Shown piece after piece: positions 45,340 through 57,070 of a stretch of 64,000 bases of DNA. The notes under the pieces are model-generated. The model ran no database searches and was not told where the DNA came from. It was given only the letters and a program-made list of their open reading frames with translations. How positions within the stretch are numbered: the first letter of the stretch is position 1; every line of letters starts with the position of its first letter. The stretch covers positions 464,981-528,980 of the forward strand of contig NW_006498102.1 in NCBI RefSeq assembly GCF_000471905.2. Reading direction: 5' to 3'. This DNA is from Amborella trichopoda (Eukaryota; Streptophyta; Magnoliopsida; Amborellales; Amborellaceae). The position numbers were made by a program, and so were the translations under genes.

Positions 45340-45425
45340 TCTTTGGGCGTCAGCGTGATCATTAATCCTCTGGCTTTATGACGCAGTCAAAATGACGCCA
45401 TCCTTGTCAGACGGCACATACGTAC
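45340..45425. promoter_or_regulatory. Conserved ACGT-rich block, unit 3
   Basis: GGGCGTCAGCGTG, CTTTATGACGCAG, AAATGACGCCATCC and CATACGTAC, in the same order as 1940-2060 and 16875-17000. It is followed by two copies of a 54-bp segment and by CATATAATAATATC (45609). TGACG words persist although the ACGT cores are partly lost. Confidence 0.35.
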
Positions 45426-45467
45426 ATATCTAAGAAGAAAAACTAGGTAAAAGAAGGAAAAATGGGA

Positions 45468-45575
45468 AACCGATATTTAAGAAGCGAAACAAGAGCCACA
45501 ATATGATGGAACGCATGAGGACCGATATTTAAGAAGCGAAACAAGAGCCACAATATGATGGAACGCATGAGGCCC
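45468..45575. repeat. 54-bp tandem duplication
   Basis: ACCGATATTTAAGAAGCGAA through GGAACGCATGAGG occurs twice without a gap. A recent slippage-type duplication, single in the other units. Confidence 0.92.
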
Positions 45576-45939
45576 CAACTTCCTTTAAAAATAAAGTCAT
45601 TTTCCTCCATATAATAATATCTTGCTGTACATGTGATTCACAAAATTCTAACCTAGAAAGTTTTTGTATCAAAGTAGAGTATTAGAATCATTCATGGAAA
45701 TTTCGTCCGTTGTAACCAGTAACCGCCTTGTTAGATCAGAACTCGCCGGTTCTAGTTTCAGTTGGTTTTGGTGACCGATCAGGTATTTTTTAATTTTTTT
45801 AAATATTATATAAAATTTCATAAAATAAGAGATTTTGTTTGTAATCTATTTTTTAATGTTTTCATCATTACAACAAAAATTAGAAATTGTTTTGGCCATT
45901 AATATTTAAGGTGCGTTTTGTTTTGGCCATTAATATTTA

Positions 45940-46319
45940 GGGTGCGATTTCTATAGAGTCGAGGCTCTAAACAATCAAAGTAAAGCACACCTACAAACAG
46001 TGTCAAGAAATATGGTTTCAATACTGGAAATCTCTATAATAACCTTAAAATATATTTTCATCTTTAACTATAAAATTTAAAGCTTAAAAATGATGTAGAT
46101 CGAGCTGATCTATGAAAACTTGAAATTCTTGAAAATTTACGGTCAAAAAAATGCATTATAAGATGCATTATTTTCAAAACTTGACATGTCCATCTATCCT
46201 AATGTCGAGATGATTAACTTGAGAATATTTGGGCATCAAAACAATCTCTTCTAGTTAAATTTTTGAGGTGGGCTCTAATTTGATTGTTTAGAGCCTCAGT
46301 TTTTATATAAACTTTTTCT
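45940..46319. mobile_element. Family A MITE with exact 9-bp duplication
   Basis: 380 bp between two exact copies of TAATATTTA (45931-45939 and 46320-46328). Unit 2 keeps the empty site (TAATACTCA, about 32119). Core AGAGTCGAGGCTCT at the left; AGAGCCTCAG at the right. Just before it a 30-base segment (TTTTGGCCATTAATATTTA) is itself duplicated. Confidence 0.88.
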
Positions 46320-46779
46320 TAATATTTATTTTTACATTTTCCCATCTCTTTTTTAAAAAAAATTCAAAAATACCCCTAGGTACAAATTTATTATTTAAAA
46401 TTCATTTTCCATTAATTTTCAACTCATTTGGATATGATTTGTTTAATTATTTTTTAAATATACTTTTTTTTATTTGATTTTATTTGTATTTTTTAACACT
46501 TTTTTACTGCCCTAGACGTGCCAGATTAGAACAGTTGAACCGCCTGATTTACCCTTTAGACCAGTTGAACCGCTTCTAGACCCATGTCCGGTTAACCTTT
46601 CAGATTCGATTTTTCTTACGCCGCTTAAAATTGAGTATAATATGGCTCACTTCTTATCAAAACTTTAGAGGCTGGATTTTTATAGCACAACATCTCACGT
46701 TCCATTCTTGCGTAACTTTTTTTTTTACTTTTTTAAAAAAAGTCATTTTGATATGTGTGATTATAGGGAAGAACTTTTG

Positions 46780-46945
46780 TTCGGCGTGACACCTAAAGAC
46801 AATAAGAGATATCAAAAGATTTTATTGTACATGTATTCGGCGGGGTTACATCTAAAGACAATAAGAGATACCAAAAGATTTTATTGTACATGTATTCGGC
46901 GTGACATCTAAAGACAATAAAAGATATGAAAAGATTTTATTGTAC
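46780..46945. repeat. 63-bp tandem repeat, 2.5 copies
   Basis: ACACCTAAAGACAATAAGAG ... TTGTACATGTATTCGGCG repeated. The frame at 46708-46911 encodes the repeat (KTIRDTKRFYCTCI) and is a by-product. Confidence 0.88.
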
Positions 46946-47064
46946 GTATATCGTACTGTAACTTCGAATTCTAACTAATAAAAAGGCACTATTAACGGTT
47001 AAAAAAGAAGATATCAAAATATTTCTAGGCTCACTAAGGCACTTTCCTTTAAACTTTAAACGAT

Positions 47065-47446
47065 GGAAAATGGTTTGGTAGTGATGCAACCCTGTCGAAT
47101 TGCGTTACCTAATGACTCATCGAAAATTTTAATTTATTGAAAAACTTTTACATCAATCATATTGATTTGAAAATTATGGTTGTGAACAAAATCAAGATTT
47201 AAAATTTTAAAAATTAGTATATATTTTAACAAATTATCTATTAGGTCTATTTCGCCATAAAAATAAGTATTAAAAAACCCAATAACTTGTACCTTTTTTT
47301 GAGTTTTTAATTTTATTGTTAGTATTGAAAATTAATTTTAGATCCATCATGAAAATTTTTGTGGCCGAAAGTGCCTTCCAGACAAAAATTTAAAGTGAGA
47401 CTTTATTTGATTGTCATAGAACATAGGTCTTATAGAAACTTCATCC
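47065..47446. mobile_element. Worn family A-like MITE
   Basis: 382 bp placed by an empty site in unit 2 (CTTTCCTTTAAATGATCTCG, 31645). Flanks TTAAACGAT and CTAAATGAT match 7 of 9. The right end ATTTGATTGTCATAGAACAT then AGGTCTTATAGAAAC is family A; the left end is badly worn. Confidence 0.55.
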
Positions 47447-47999
47447 CTAAATGATATCGTATGGTTCATGGTTGTGCACTTATTGCTCATCTCAATAATC
47501 CTCGTGTATCTTCAGGTACCTTTTAATTTCAATCCCATTACAATGTTCCCGGGCACTTGATATTGGGGCTATTTAAGCTATTGCTAACATATTGACCCAT
47601 GTCAACATGTTTAGTGACCGAAAATGATTAACATATGTTCTTTGTTATGCACACTCATCCGCACCCTTATTAGACCACAACATCACATCCAATGGTCATT
47701 TAAAAAAAAAAAAAACAATTTGTTGAGCTCTTGAATACCTTGATGATCGTCCAATGGGAGTGTCTATGTTCATCCTTATGTAGGTGACTTCTTTAGAGCA
47801 CTAGTCAACTATGTTTCTTTTAATGAAAATATTTTTGCGCCTTTTATTTTTAGATTTCATATGCCAATAGATCGAAAATTTCAAAACATAAGACATAAAA
47901 ATATCAACTTTTATATCTTCTAACCCTTTAGCTTAACTTTACCCAAATTTTTTTTTTTTTAACTCAAATACTTTGTTGAAAGACAACTCTATTTAAACC

Positions 48000-48260
48000 C
48001 TATTATTTCTCTACGTCCACAAGATATTCTCTCTCCCGTGACTCTCTCTAATTTCTATCTCTTTCTCTCTCCCTTATGACACTCTAATTTTACTCTCTCT
48101 CTCCATAATGACTCTATATAATTTCGTGCTCTCTCTCTCCACCATGACTTTTCTTAATTTCGCACTCTCTCTCTCCACCATGACTTTCCTTAATTTCGCA
48201 CTCTCTCTCTTTCTCACCATGAAACTTTCTCTCTCACCATGAATCTTTCCAATTGCACCG
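48000..48260. repeat. CT-rich minisatellite
   Basis: Units near CACCATGACTTTCCTTAATT then TCGCACTCTCTCTCT, about 40 bases, six to seven copies. Confidence 0.8.
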
Positions 48261-48499
48261 GGCTCTCCCTACTTATTAACCAGAGCAAAAGTATTTAACA
48301 ATGCCGCAACAAAAAGAGTACAGCATAATCAAAAGTAAAGCACCCGTAAGGATCAGATAGAAAGGAAAGGAGAACTAGAAGTGGATAGAAAAAACGGCAT
48401 TTTACTTGAGTGGGCCAAACACCTAACCCGAAAAACAAAAAAGTGAAGCACTTAACCGGAAAAAAAAATCTTGAACTCCACAACCCTAAAAAATGACAT

Positions 48500-48900
48500 T
48501 CATAGAAAGTTCCAACCTTTGCAATAGTGCTTTGAACATATGCAAAATAGCGGGATAGAGAGAGAACATGTGGCTTGGGGTGCGAACCTCTACAAATACA
48601 GCTTTATGTGGTTTGGAACCACTGCAAATAAAGCTTTATTTAATTTGGGACCTCTGCAAATGGAGGTGCCTATGATTTGGGGAGCGAAGATCTACGCTCA
48701 AATAAAGTCCTTGAGGATTGGGGGGAGAGAGGTTGGGTAAACAAAGGGAGAGAGAGGTTGGGAAACTCAGAGAGAGGGGTTGGGAGAGAAAGAAGTAGGG
48801 AAACACAAAAAAGGGATAGGGGAAACACGGCGAGAGAGAGGGAGGGGTAAGAGAGATAAAGAGGGGAGAGAGAGTGGGGGTGATAAGGGGAGAGAGTGGG
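48500..48900. repeat. GA-rich low-complexity stretch
   Basis: 48575-48670 repeats CTCTACAAATACAGCTTTAT and CACTGCAAATAAAGCTTTAT (unit about 42). 48720-48900 is made of GGGAGAGAGAGG words. No gene. Confidence 0.7.
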
Positions 48901-49369
48901 GGTGTCGTATTTTGGTGGGATGGAGAAGAGAGGCGTGGGTAAGGTAATAGTAAGGGAGGGTAGTTTAAATATTTTTTTAATTTTTTTGGTTTGGGGATTG
49001 CATAGAAAGTATATTTTAGAGAAAAAAAGTGAGAAAAAAAAATTAGGTTGGGGTAAGTTACTTAAAAAGTGTAGTTTTGAAGGTTTTTTTTTTGATAATT
49101 TTTTTGATATATATATTTTTTTAAGTAAGTAATATGGTGAGTGGATGACGCCCCATCTTTTCCGGTTCTAAAAAGACTCCTAACCAGTGGTTGCACATTC
49201 TGTGAACCTAACTAGAAATTGGTAGATAAGGGGTCGTTTAGTATGCGTGAAAATTTGAGAATAAAATATTTATTTTACATATGCAAATATTTTGCAGGAA
49301 AAAGCTACTCAAACTTGCTTTTTCCATGTTTGATGAACGTAATTGGAAGCAGGTGCTCTCTCAAAAAAA

Positions 49370-50035
49370 ATTTGAAGTATTTTATTTCTCCAAACTTTAA
49401 ATTTGTTATAGTTTCTTTCTCTAAAATTTTTGAGACAATTTCTCTCTCTAAAACATGAATTTTGAGATAGTTTCTCTATCTAAAAATTTGATAGTTTTTT
49501 TCTCTAAAAATTTGAAATTTATGATAGCTTCTCTCTAAAAAAACTTTGAGATGGTTTATCTCTCTAAAAACTTTGAGATAATTCCTCTCTCTAAAAATTT
49601 TCAGGTAATTTCTCTCTCTAAAATATGAAATAGTTTCTCTCTATGTAAAATTTTAAAATACTTTATCTCTCTAAAACTTTTGAAATAGTTTTCTCTAAAC
49701 ATTTTTAGGTAGTTTCTCTTTTAAAACTTTGAAATTTGAGATAATTTCCCTCTTAATAAATTATGAGATAATTTCTTTAAAAAATTTTTAGTAGTTTTTC
49801 TCTCTAAAACGTATTTTAAGAATACTTCCTCTTTTTAAAAAATTTTAAGATACTTTGTCTCTCTAAAACTTGAAATTTGATATAGTCTCTCTCTATAAAA
49901 AATTTTAGATAGTTTCTCTCAAAAATGTATCTGATAGTTTCTCTTTCTAAAATTTGACAGTTGCTCTCTCTAAAATTTTAAGATACTTTCTCTCTCTAGA
50001 ATTTAAAATATGGGGTAGTTTCTCTTTCTAATTAG
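49370..50035. repeat. TTTCTCTCTCTAAAA minisatellite, about 25 copies
   Basis: A long degenerate array of GATAGTTTCTCTCTCTAAAA with short spacers (AATTTTGA), unit about 25-28 bases. It is absent from units 1 and 2, so it was acquired or expanded in unit 3 only. Confidence 0.85.
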
Positions 50036-50867
50036 TGGAGATATTTGGCAGAATTAATTATATTTGGTAAAATAGGTGACTCCAGTGTGTGAAAATAAAC
50101 CCACGAAAATATTTCCCCACCTCAAACATACATTTTCACATGAATTCGTCCAACTTGTAGTAAAAATTTTAGCTATACAAAATTTTCATATGTATTTGTA
50201 ACATACCAAATGTGCATAACATAATTTTCACATAAAAATATTTTGCATAAAAGAATTTTCACATATAATCTTATTTCTTATTTTTATCCACTCAATACTT
50301 ATATAAATAAAAGAAGCTAAAAAGCAGTGCAAAACTTGCAATAACCATCGAAATTATGCCAGTCCGTCAATGGAGGCCATCGCTAAAGTTTCATATAATA
50401 TCACATAATAACTTAAGGGGTCCACCTAAACAAATCAAAGTAAGACACAGCTTCAAATTATATTATTAAATGCAATTTAGATTCTGGAAATAGTTGAGGA
50501 TAGTTTAAAAATATATTTTACTACCAATTATAAAATTGTAAAGCTGCGAAAGTAGTAAAGATGGAGTAGATCTATAAACATTTAAAAAATATTGAAAATA
50601 AACGGTCAAAATAATGTATTATAGGACACAGTATTTTTAAAACTTTAAAATATTTTTTTTCTATAACCTTACATCTCAAAGCCGTGATGATCGACTTAAG
50701 GATTTTTATCGATGTGTTTTTTGGATGCGTCTTTCATAATATAAGTTTGATGCCTTACATAAATTCCGTAGTTGAAAATTCTCGAATAAATTTTCTCCAT
50801 TAAATGTTACCATTTCCTTTGTAATAAAAGTAAGCAGTTTTGAACCTCCTTCACCATAACTAACTTA

Positions 50868-52188
50868 GGGTCCGTTTGATAGCATCAAATATCCTGATAT
50901 TTTGGGATATTATAGAATCAAATATATTTTGAATAAAGGAAATCCGTGATGGAGCTAAATAACATATTTTAATATTCAAATAACCGTTAAATATCTGAAT
51001 CCTCAATAATTCAATTTGTACTTGAATTTTGCAGGATGATTTTTTTGTTTTTGGGTGGCTCTCCTCTCTTCCACTCATCTCCCTCCCTGTCAATGGAGAC
51101 CCACACCCCTCCTCTCTCTCTTCTCACACTTTCTCTCAACTCGCTTTACAATCTCTGCTGCCCATTAGATTTAGTCTCTCTTCCCATGAGAAAGACGCGT
51201 ATTAGAGTTTGTGCCTGAAATTTTCTTTTATATTCTTGTCTTTTTGCTTGGGGTTTTCATCTCTAAGCTCTGCTTAATCTAGATTTTGGTTATATTTTTG
51301 GGGCTTCTTGGATGCCCATCAAGCCTGTGCTTATGGATGGATTTTTTTCCCTCATGGTAATCGAATTCTCTGCAATTTTTGTAATTGATAATGGATTAAC
51401 CAATTGCCATGGAGAGAGAGCATTTAAACTTGCAGGTTGACATGGAGAAAGACAAATAATTCGTGTCCCCAATCCAACCCCAAAAGCAATAGAAAGGGAT
51501 GGATGCAACGAAGAAACCCATTAATAAGTAGGTCTACAGAGAGTGAGTGAGATTTAATTTTCTGAGATGGCTTGCAAATGAGAAGAGAGATTGATTTAAT
51601 TTTCTGAATTTTCGATGGCTTGTATTTTAGAGAGAGAGATTTAATTTTTAGAATTTGGCCCGTACAGTTACTCTTTCTTCATTCAGTTTTTTTTTTTTGG
51701 CAAAATTTTTAAACCAAATTATCCTGCTTGATTTATTTCTTCTTTTATTTTCTTGTGCAAACTTTTTAAACGAAATTCTCCTGCTTGATTTTTAGTGTAC
51801 TCTTTCTTCCTTCAAGTCTTTTTTTTTGCAAAATTTTTAAAACAAATTCTTCTGCTTGATTTATTTTTTTCTTTGTTTTTTTTTTGTGTAAACTTTTCAA
51901 ACCAAATTATCCGGCTTGATTTTTAGTGGTGTTCATTTGTGATTATTTAAGAATTTCACTCACTTTCATTTGATTTTGCTCAATCATGAATGATTAATTA
52001 CTTTAAACTTTAAAGCACAACCTTCTCTATAACAGACAGGTTTATCAGAAATACAACAAACAGTAAAACGCACATATAAATACATATATAAAGATGACAT
52101 TAAATTCAGTTATATAGAAAGGAGGCAATGCCTTTATTCAAATAGCTAAAAATTTGAATATTCAAATCTTGTTTTATCAAACATACTC
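50868..52188. mobile_element. PIF/Harbinger-type non-autonomous element
   Basis: 1321 bp bounded by TTA on each side (50865-50867 and 52189-52191), with terminal repeats GGGTCCGTTTGATA and, inverted, GAGTATGTTTGATA. Units 1 and 2 show the empty site (GAACTTAATAATCC at 4839; GAACTTAATGATCC at 34663). The TTA target and GG..GTTTG ends are typical of the Tourist/Harbinger group. The interior is CT-rich with a triplicated AAATTNTCCTGCTTGATTT segment (51700-51930). No transposase. Confidence 0.82.
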
Positions 52189-53809
52189 TTAACGATCCAA
52201 ATTTCCCCCCAAGCTAGTGTCTAAAAGATTGTAGAGCCAGCTCTAAATCGCCCAAGTCAACTAAAAAATCGTCATGCTAACTACAAATGGCTCATATAAG
52301 CAGGTGACTATCCAATACCAGAAAATTGGGGATTGCTCATGTTTCTCTCAAATCACCTGGTTCATTATACGATTCACTCTAAAAAAACCTGGCAACATTT
52401 GCCAGAGAATTGGGTATCGCCCAAATCTTGATGAATCCAACTATTTTTAAAACTAAAATTTTAGACCACTTGTAAAAGAATTTCAATTCACTTATACATT
52501 GATTTCAAGTCCTTTATCTCTCATGATTAATAAATACTGATTCTAATCTTTTTCATAGATCTACAATATCTATGCTGTAATGGGAAAGGGATTGCATACA
52601 AGTCCTTCCTACCAGCTTGCTCTAATTTGAAGAAAGGATTCTACACCATCCTAGTTTTCATCGGCACTTTGAAAAGTTTATGCATATAAGAGAACAAAGA
52701 TTTAAAATTCCAAAATATTGCATTATGTTACACATCATTTACATCATCCATTTTCAAAACTTTTAAGTGGGTTTTTTTTTTCTTTGTGAGGATTTTCAAA
52801 ATTTTTAAGTGTTTATAGATCTATTCGATCTATATTATTTTTAAAAATTTAAATTTTATAATTAGGTGCAAGAATAGATTTTTAAACTATCTTTGAGCAA
52901 GATTTAGAGGTGTGCGTTGGTTTTATTGTTTAAGGTTGAAACATTATGCACCCTATTTGAACCTAATCTCGGTTTTCAAGTGTACTTCAAGAAAAAATAA
53001 AACATTTTTGAGAAATTTCTAGGTATCTCGATACTTTTTTTAAATTTTTTAGTTTCAAATGTAAATTTTATATTTTGATATTAATGGAAGTATTTTATGA
53101 CATTTCGTATATTTTATAGGTACTTTGTGAAATTTTAAAATATGTTCAGGTTAATTATCAAACTTTTTTCAATTTAAGGAGGAGCGATAAACTCCCATTG
53201 GGTAGGGGATGGGGTCGGTGGTAGCAACCCACACCTAGTCACTATAGTGGGGTTGTCATTCTTATCATTAACATTACCCCACTAACACTTTAAAAAATCT
53301 AACTCCTAATCCATTTACAAAAACGGGTGAGGCTTATCTTCCCTCACTGAATTACCCCAAAAAAAAAATCCCAATCGAAACTACCCTCACATCATTTCAA
53401 AGTGTGAATGAAAACTAGGACGGCGTGGAATTAGAACCCTCTCTTGAAATTAGAGCAAGTTGGCAGGGAGGACTTGTACGAAATTTCTCTCCATTACAAG
53501 GAAGACCAAGCATCCACCATTAAATTTTTTACATGCCAGTACAACGTCCCTCTTCTTCGCTTTCAATGTTAAGTGCAACGTGCCTCCCACCCTCCCTCTT
53601 TTTTTTTCTCTCTCTCTCTCAATGAAAATGTTGAAGTTTGATCCATGGTGCTGAACAAGAGCGTGTTGTCTATTTTCATGCGTGAGGTAGGTGAAGGTCA
53701 GGTCATCCCGATAATGTTGGCGTTTGGAGGTGGGTCCTTGCTCGTGACGTTTTCGTTCAAAATGGGAAAAGTTTAAAAAAATGGATTGCTGATTCGAATA
53801 AGTCACACT

Positions 53810-54085
53810 CGTACTTGTGTCGAATTGGGAGATACGGTGGATCAGATCGGAAGAATCGGAGCAATCGACAATTTTTATCTCAAATTTTTTTTAAAAAAAA
53901 TAATTCAAGAAAAAAATGTTTTTTTTTTTTTGGCTTCACTCGGTGAAGAATCTTCGGAATCAGCGGCTCCGCAAAAAATCGGTGACTCTACTATTTTGAA
54001 TAACCTTATCTAGGACGGTTATGGCGATTCTCGATTTAGATCGCCCAATTCCAGATCTGGTCATCAATTTTTAAACCATTGGTAA
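53810..54085. repeat. Recurrent CGATTC-rich junction block, copy 4
   Basis: Best match to 40080-40410 (GGTGGATCAGATCGGAAGAA; TTTAGATCGCCCAATTCC; TCATCAATTTTTAAACCA). It stands at the right edge of unit 3. Confidence 0.75.
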
Positions 54086-54099
54086 AGACAAAAGTCTAC

Positions 54100-55200
54100 A
54101 GATGAATTTGAGTGAAATGAAAAGATTGTTCTAATCTCTATCCAAGTTAGTGAAAGTTTTAATGGATGCCCCTCTTTTTATAGGATTTCCAATCTTTCCA
54201 TCCTATAGGGTTAGAGAACGGACACGCGATACACACCAAGCCACTTGTGCATCCTCTCTTCCTGTATTTTTGCTTTGAAAAAATATTATTATTTTAAAAT
54301 AATGTGCATTTAAAATTATTTGTTATTTGGGAAATATATTTTATCCCATCTGTAGTGACATAAGTAGTAGATTTGTTGTTCCAAATTAGAAAATTAAAAA
54401 ATAAAAAAATTATTTTAAAATCTGCGGGTATCCTCTTTTATTGAATTCTAAAAACCAAAAAAAAGAAGGCTCTGCAAAATTTGGATACTCATGCAAAAGA
54501 GTGCTAGAGGCATTCACTCGTCACATCCAGAGCATGTATCATGCTATTTGGCAGCGCCAATCAGGGTAATATCGCACATAATAGTATTCCCACTACTATT
54601 TTTAAAAAGAAAAATTGTTTCATGCGGATTCGACTGCATTTTTACATGTGCGGTTTTGAAAGTGTAAAGCAATTATGTTAAAGATGGATAAAAGTAGGTG
54701 TTCCATCTAAAAACAATACAAACTAAGGGTCAAAATATTTTCTTACTAGAGTTATTATTTTTAAATTTTAAATTTATTTATTTATTTATTCATATTCATG
54801 ATCTCCATGTTAGAGATTATATGTTTTTAAAAATTACGTCTTAAAATCTATATAAAAAATAGATTTATTAAGGGGGCTGCATTTCTACATATGCGGGCTT
54901 GGCCGCATAGAAACCAGATCCTTTTAAAAATCACTAATCTTCATAAAAAGTTATCTTAAGACCATCCAGTTACCGTTGTATGTCAAAAATTATCTTAGAC
55001 GATTCAGTCCCATACCATATCAGAAACCGACCGCATAGTATAGTACTGACCGAATTCACCATTCATTTTTTATATTTTTTAGTTCGTAGTTTTTGAACAT
55101 TGTTTTTTGTTTAAAAAAGGGCAAACCATGTGGTCCACACCACTTTCCCCTGCCGGGTCGCTCACCAACTCCGCCTATTTTAAAACGTCACACCTAATTC
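54100..55200. other. Non-coding stretch with a foldback MITE fragment
   Basis: 54600-54920 is one half of the foldback family at 41670 (AAAAATTGTTTCATGCGG, TATTCATGATCTCCATG, GGCTGCATTTCTACATATGC). The rest is AT-rich with no signal. Confidence 0.6.
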
Positions 55201-55211
55201 TATTTAGGATA

Positions 55212-55580
55212 TGGTTTGTAATTGTATAGAGCCGAGGCTCTAATCAATCAAAGTAAAGCGTACTTTCAAACAAAAATTGTGATTTCAATACGAAAAATCT
55301 TTGCGATAGCTTTAAAATATATTTTTATCTTTATTATAAAATTTAAAATTTTGTAGATCAAGCATATCTATGAAAACTTGAAAATTTTGAAAGTTAACCG
55401 CTAATGCCATACAAGATTCAGTATTTTCAAAAGTTGAAATCCATTTTTATTCTTATGTCCATGCATCATAATGTCGAGATGATCAATTTTAGGATATCAA
55501 AACAACCACTTCTAGTCAAATTTTGGGTGGGCTCTAATTTGAATGTTTCTAGCCTCAGCTCTATATAAACTTCTTTTTTC
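55212..55580. mobile_element. Family A MITE
   Basis: Left GGTTTGTAATTGTATAGAGC with palindrome AGAGCCGAGGCTCT; right TTTCTAGCCTCAGCTCTATA then TAAACTTC. About 370 bp. No clear target duplication. Confidence 0.7.
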
Positions 55581-55599
55581 TTTTATTTATAGGCCCCCC

Positions 55600-56460
55600 T
55601 TGCATTTCACACACTAGCGATGTGAGACCAAACGTGCCCTTCTGTTTTTTTTCTAAACGTCTCAAGTTTTGCCATAGGCGTCAAGCTTTCAAGGCCTCGT
55701 TCTTCATGCGTTTTTTTTTTTTTTTTTCTTTCTTTGTTAACATCGCATTCTTCTTCTTTTTTCATGAAAATGAAAGCCACCAAACACAATTCAAAATATC
55801 ATTCTAGTAACTTAATAGAAAGATGTAAAATATGAAATAAATTGCATCTTTACCATGCATGAGATGTTAAAAACAGCACAAACCAATATAGGTTAACACA
55901 TTCTTTTCAAAAAGTTTGAAAATCCCAAAAATATAATTAAGAGATTAATTGTTTCTAAAAATCCCAAAAAAAAATTTGATTTTTTTCCTAAAAATCTTAA
56001 AAGATAATTGTTCAACATGCTTTGAAAAGGTACCTGATAATTATGAAAATTAAAAAGAAATATCGTTAATGAAATGGAAAACACAAACTAAGGTAAGTTT
56101 AAAAGTGTGAAAAATAAACACAATGGGCATGGCTCATCAATGTTCAACCGAATAGGAGAAAGCATTACAAAGAAAAAATAAAAAAAGAAAAATTTAATAA
56201 AAAAACAAGGGGATTCACTAGGAACTATTTATACACTACATTGTTTTGTTTTTATTAAATAAGGTATTTCTTTCATAAAAAGGCCAACAATTGTTGGTAG
56301 TGAAAGTAGTGTACAAAAACACTCAGACATTAGATAGGTTTCTTGTATTTACATATTTTTGCTAAAATAATAAAAATCATAATGCAATTCACTATTTGTT
56401 TTTTTTGAAAAATAAAAAACTAGATTATTGAGAAATTTTAGTATTTTTTGAAAAATTTTA
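55600..56460. other. AT-rich stretch without a gene
   Basis: Poly-T and poly-A runs; TAAAAATCCCAAAAAAAAAT-type repeats near 55955. Nothing else seen. Confidence 0.5.
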
Positions 56461-57070
56461 GTGCCGAAACCTATTGACCCGGCCGATTCTTCGATCAGAA
56501 ATACCGATCTACCGATTCGACCCATTGACTCGAGGGTCGACCCAACTAGGTCCAAGTCTAGACCTAGACACTAGTTCCGACTGGTTGGTTCTGGGTGCCA
56601 ATAAGTGTATTATTGCACACAATAGTGTTGCTGCTGATGAGACGAATTGGAATTATCTAAAATGCCCCTCAGGGCGCAAGGGTGATTGAGGCTTGCAGTT
56701 TCCACATAGGTGGAAATTGGTCGGTTTGACCCACTGACCCAAGATCGACCCGAATAGGTCCGAGTCTGGACCTAGACACTAGGCCTGACTGGTTGGTTAT
56801 GGGCAAACTTGACCTTGACCTGACCAAGGTCAGGTTTGACTTAACTTTACATGGGTTAGGTTTGGGTCCACCTTGGATTTTATCCGGTCAGGTTTAGGTT
56901 GGGGTGAACCCGACCAGACCCTACATGATAATTTAAAATCATAGGAATAGTATTTTAATTATATAATCTAAAATATAGAAAATAACTTTCCTTTTTACAG
57001 ACCCAGTTTCCAAGTGACTTGGACCTGGCCGTGGGTTCGAGTCAGGTCCAAGTCTACCTTAGACTAAGTC
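56460..57070. repeat. GACC/GGTC short-word repeat with a 110-bp duplication
   Basis: GACCCATTGACTCGAGGGTC ... CTGGTTGGTTCTGGG (56518-56598) recurs at 56728-56808. It is followed by drifting GGTCAGGTTTGACC words to 57070. Same class as 17200-17608. Confidence 0.75.

Larger units (their letters stand above)
42960..53560. repeat. Large diverged repeat, unit 3
   Basis: Third copy of the unit seen at 943-6315 and 14738-36190. It is expanded by several insertions: foldback relatives (43530-44690), the 44736 element, a family A element (45940), another at 47065, minisatellites (48000-50040) and a Harbinger MITE (50868). No reading frame is shared with the other copies. Confidence 0.7.

Noticed and set aside
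53460..53806. Frames on both strands near the right edge of unit 3
   Set aside because: The region is worn large-repeat sequence with a CT run; the unit 2 counterpart does not preserve a frame.
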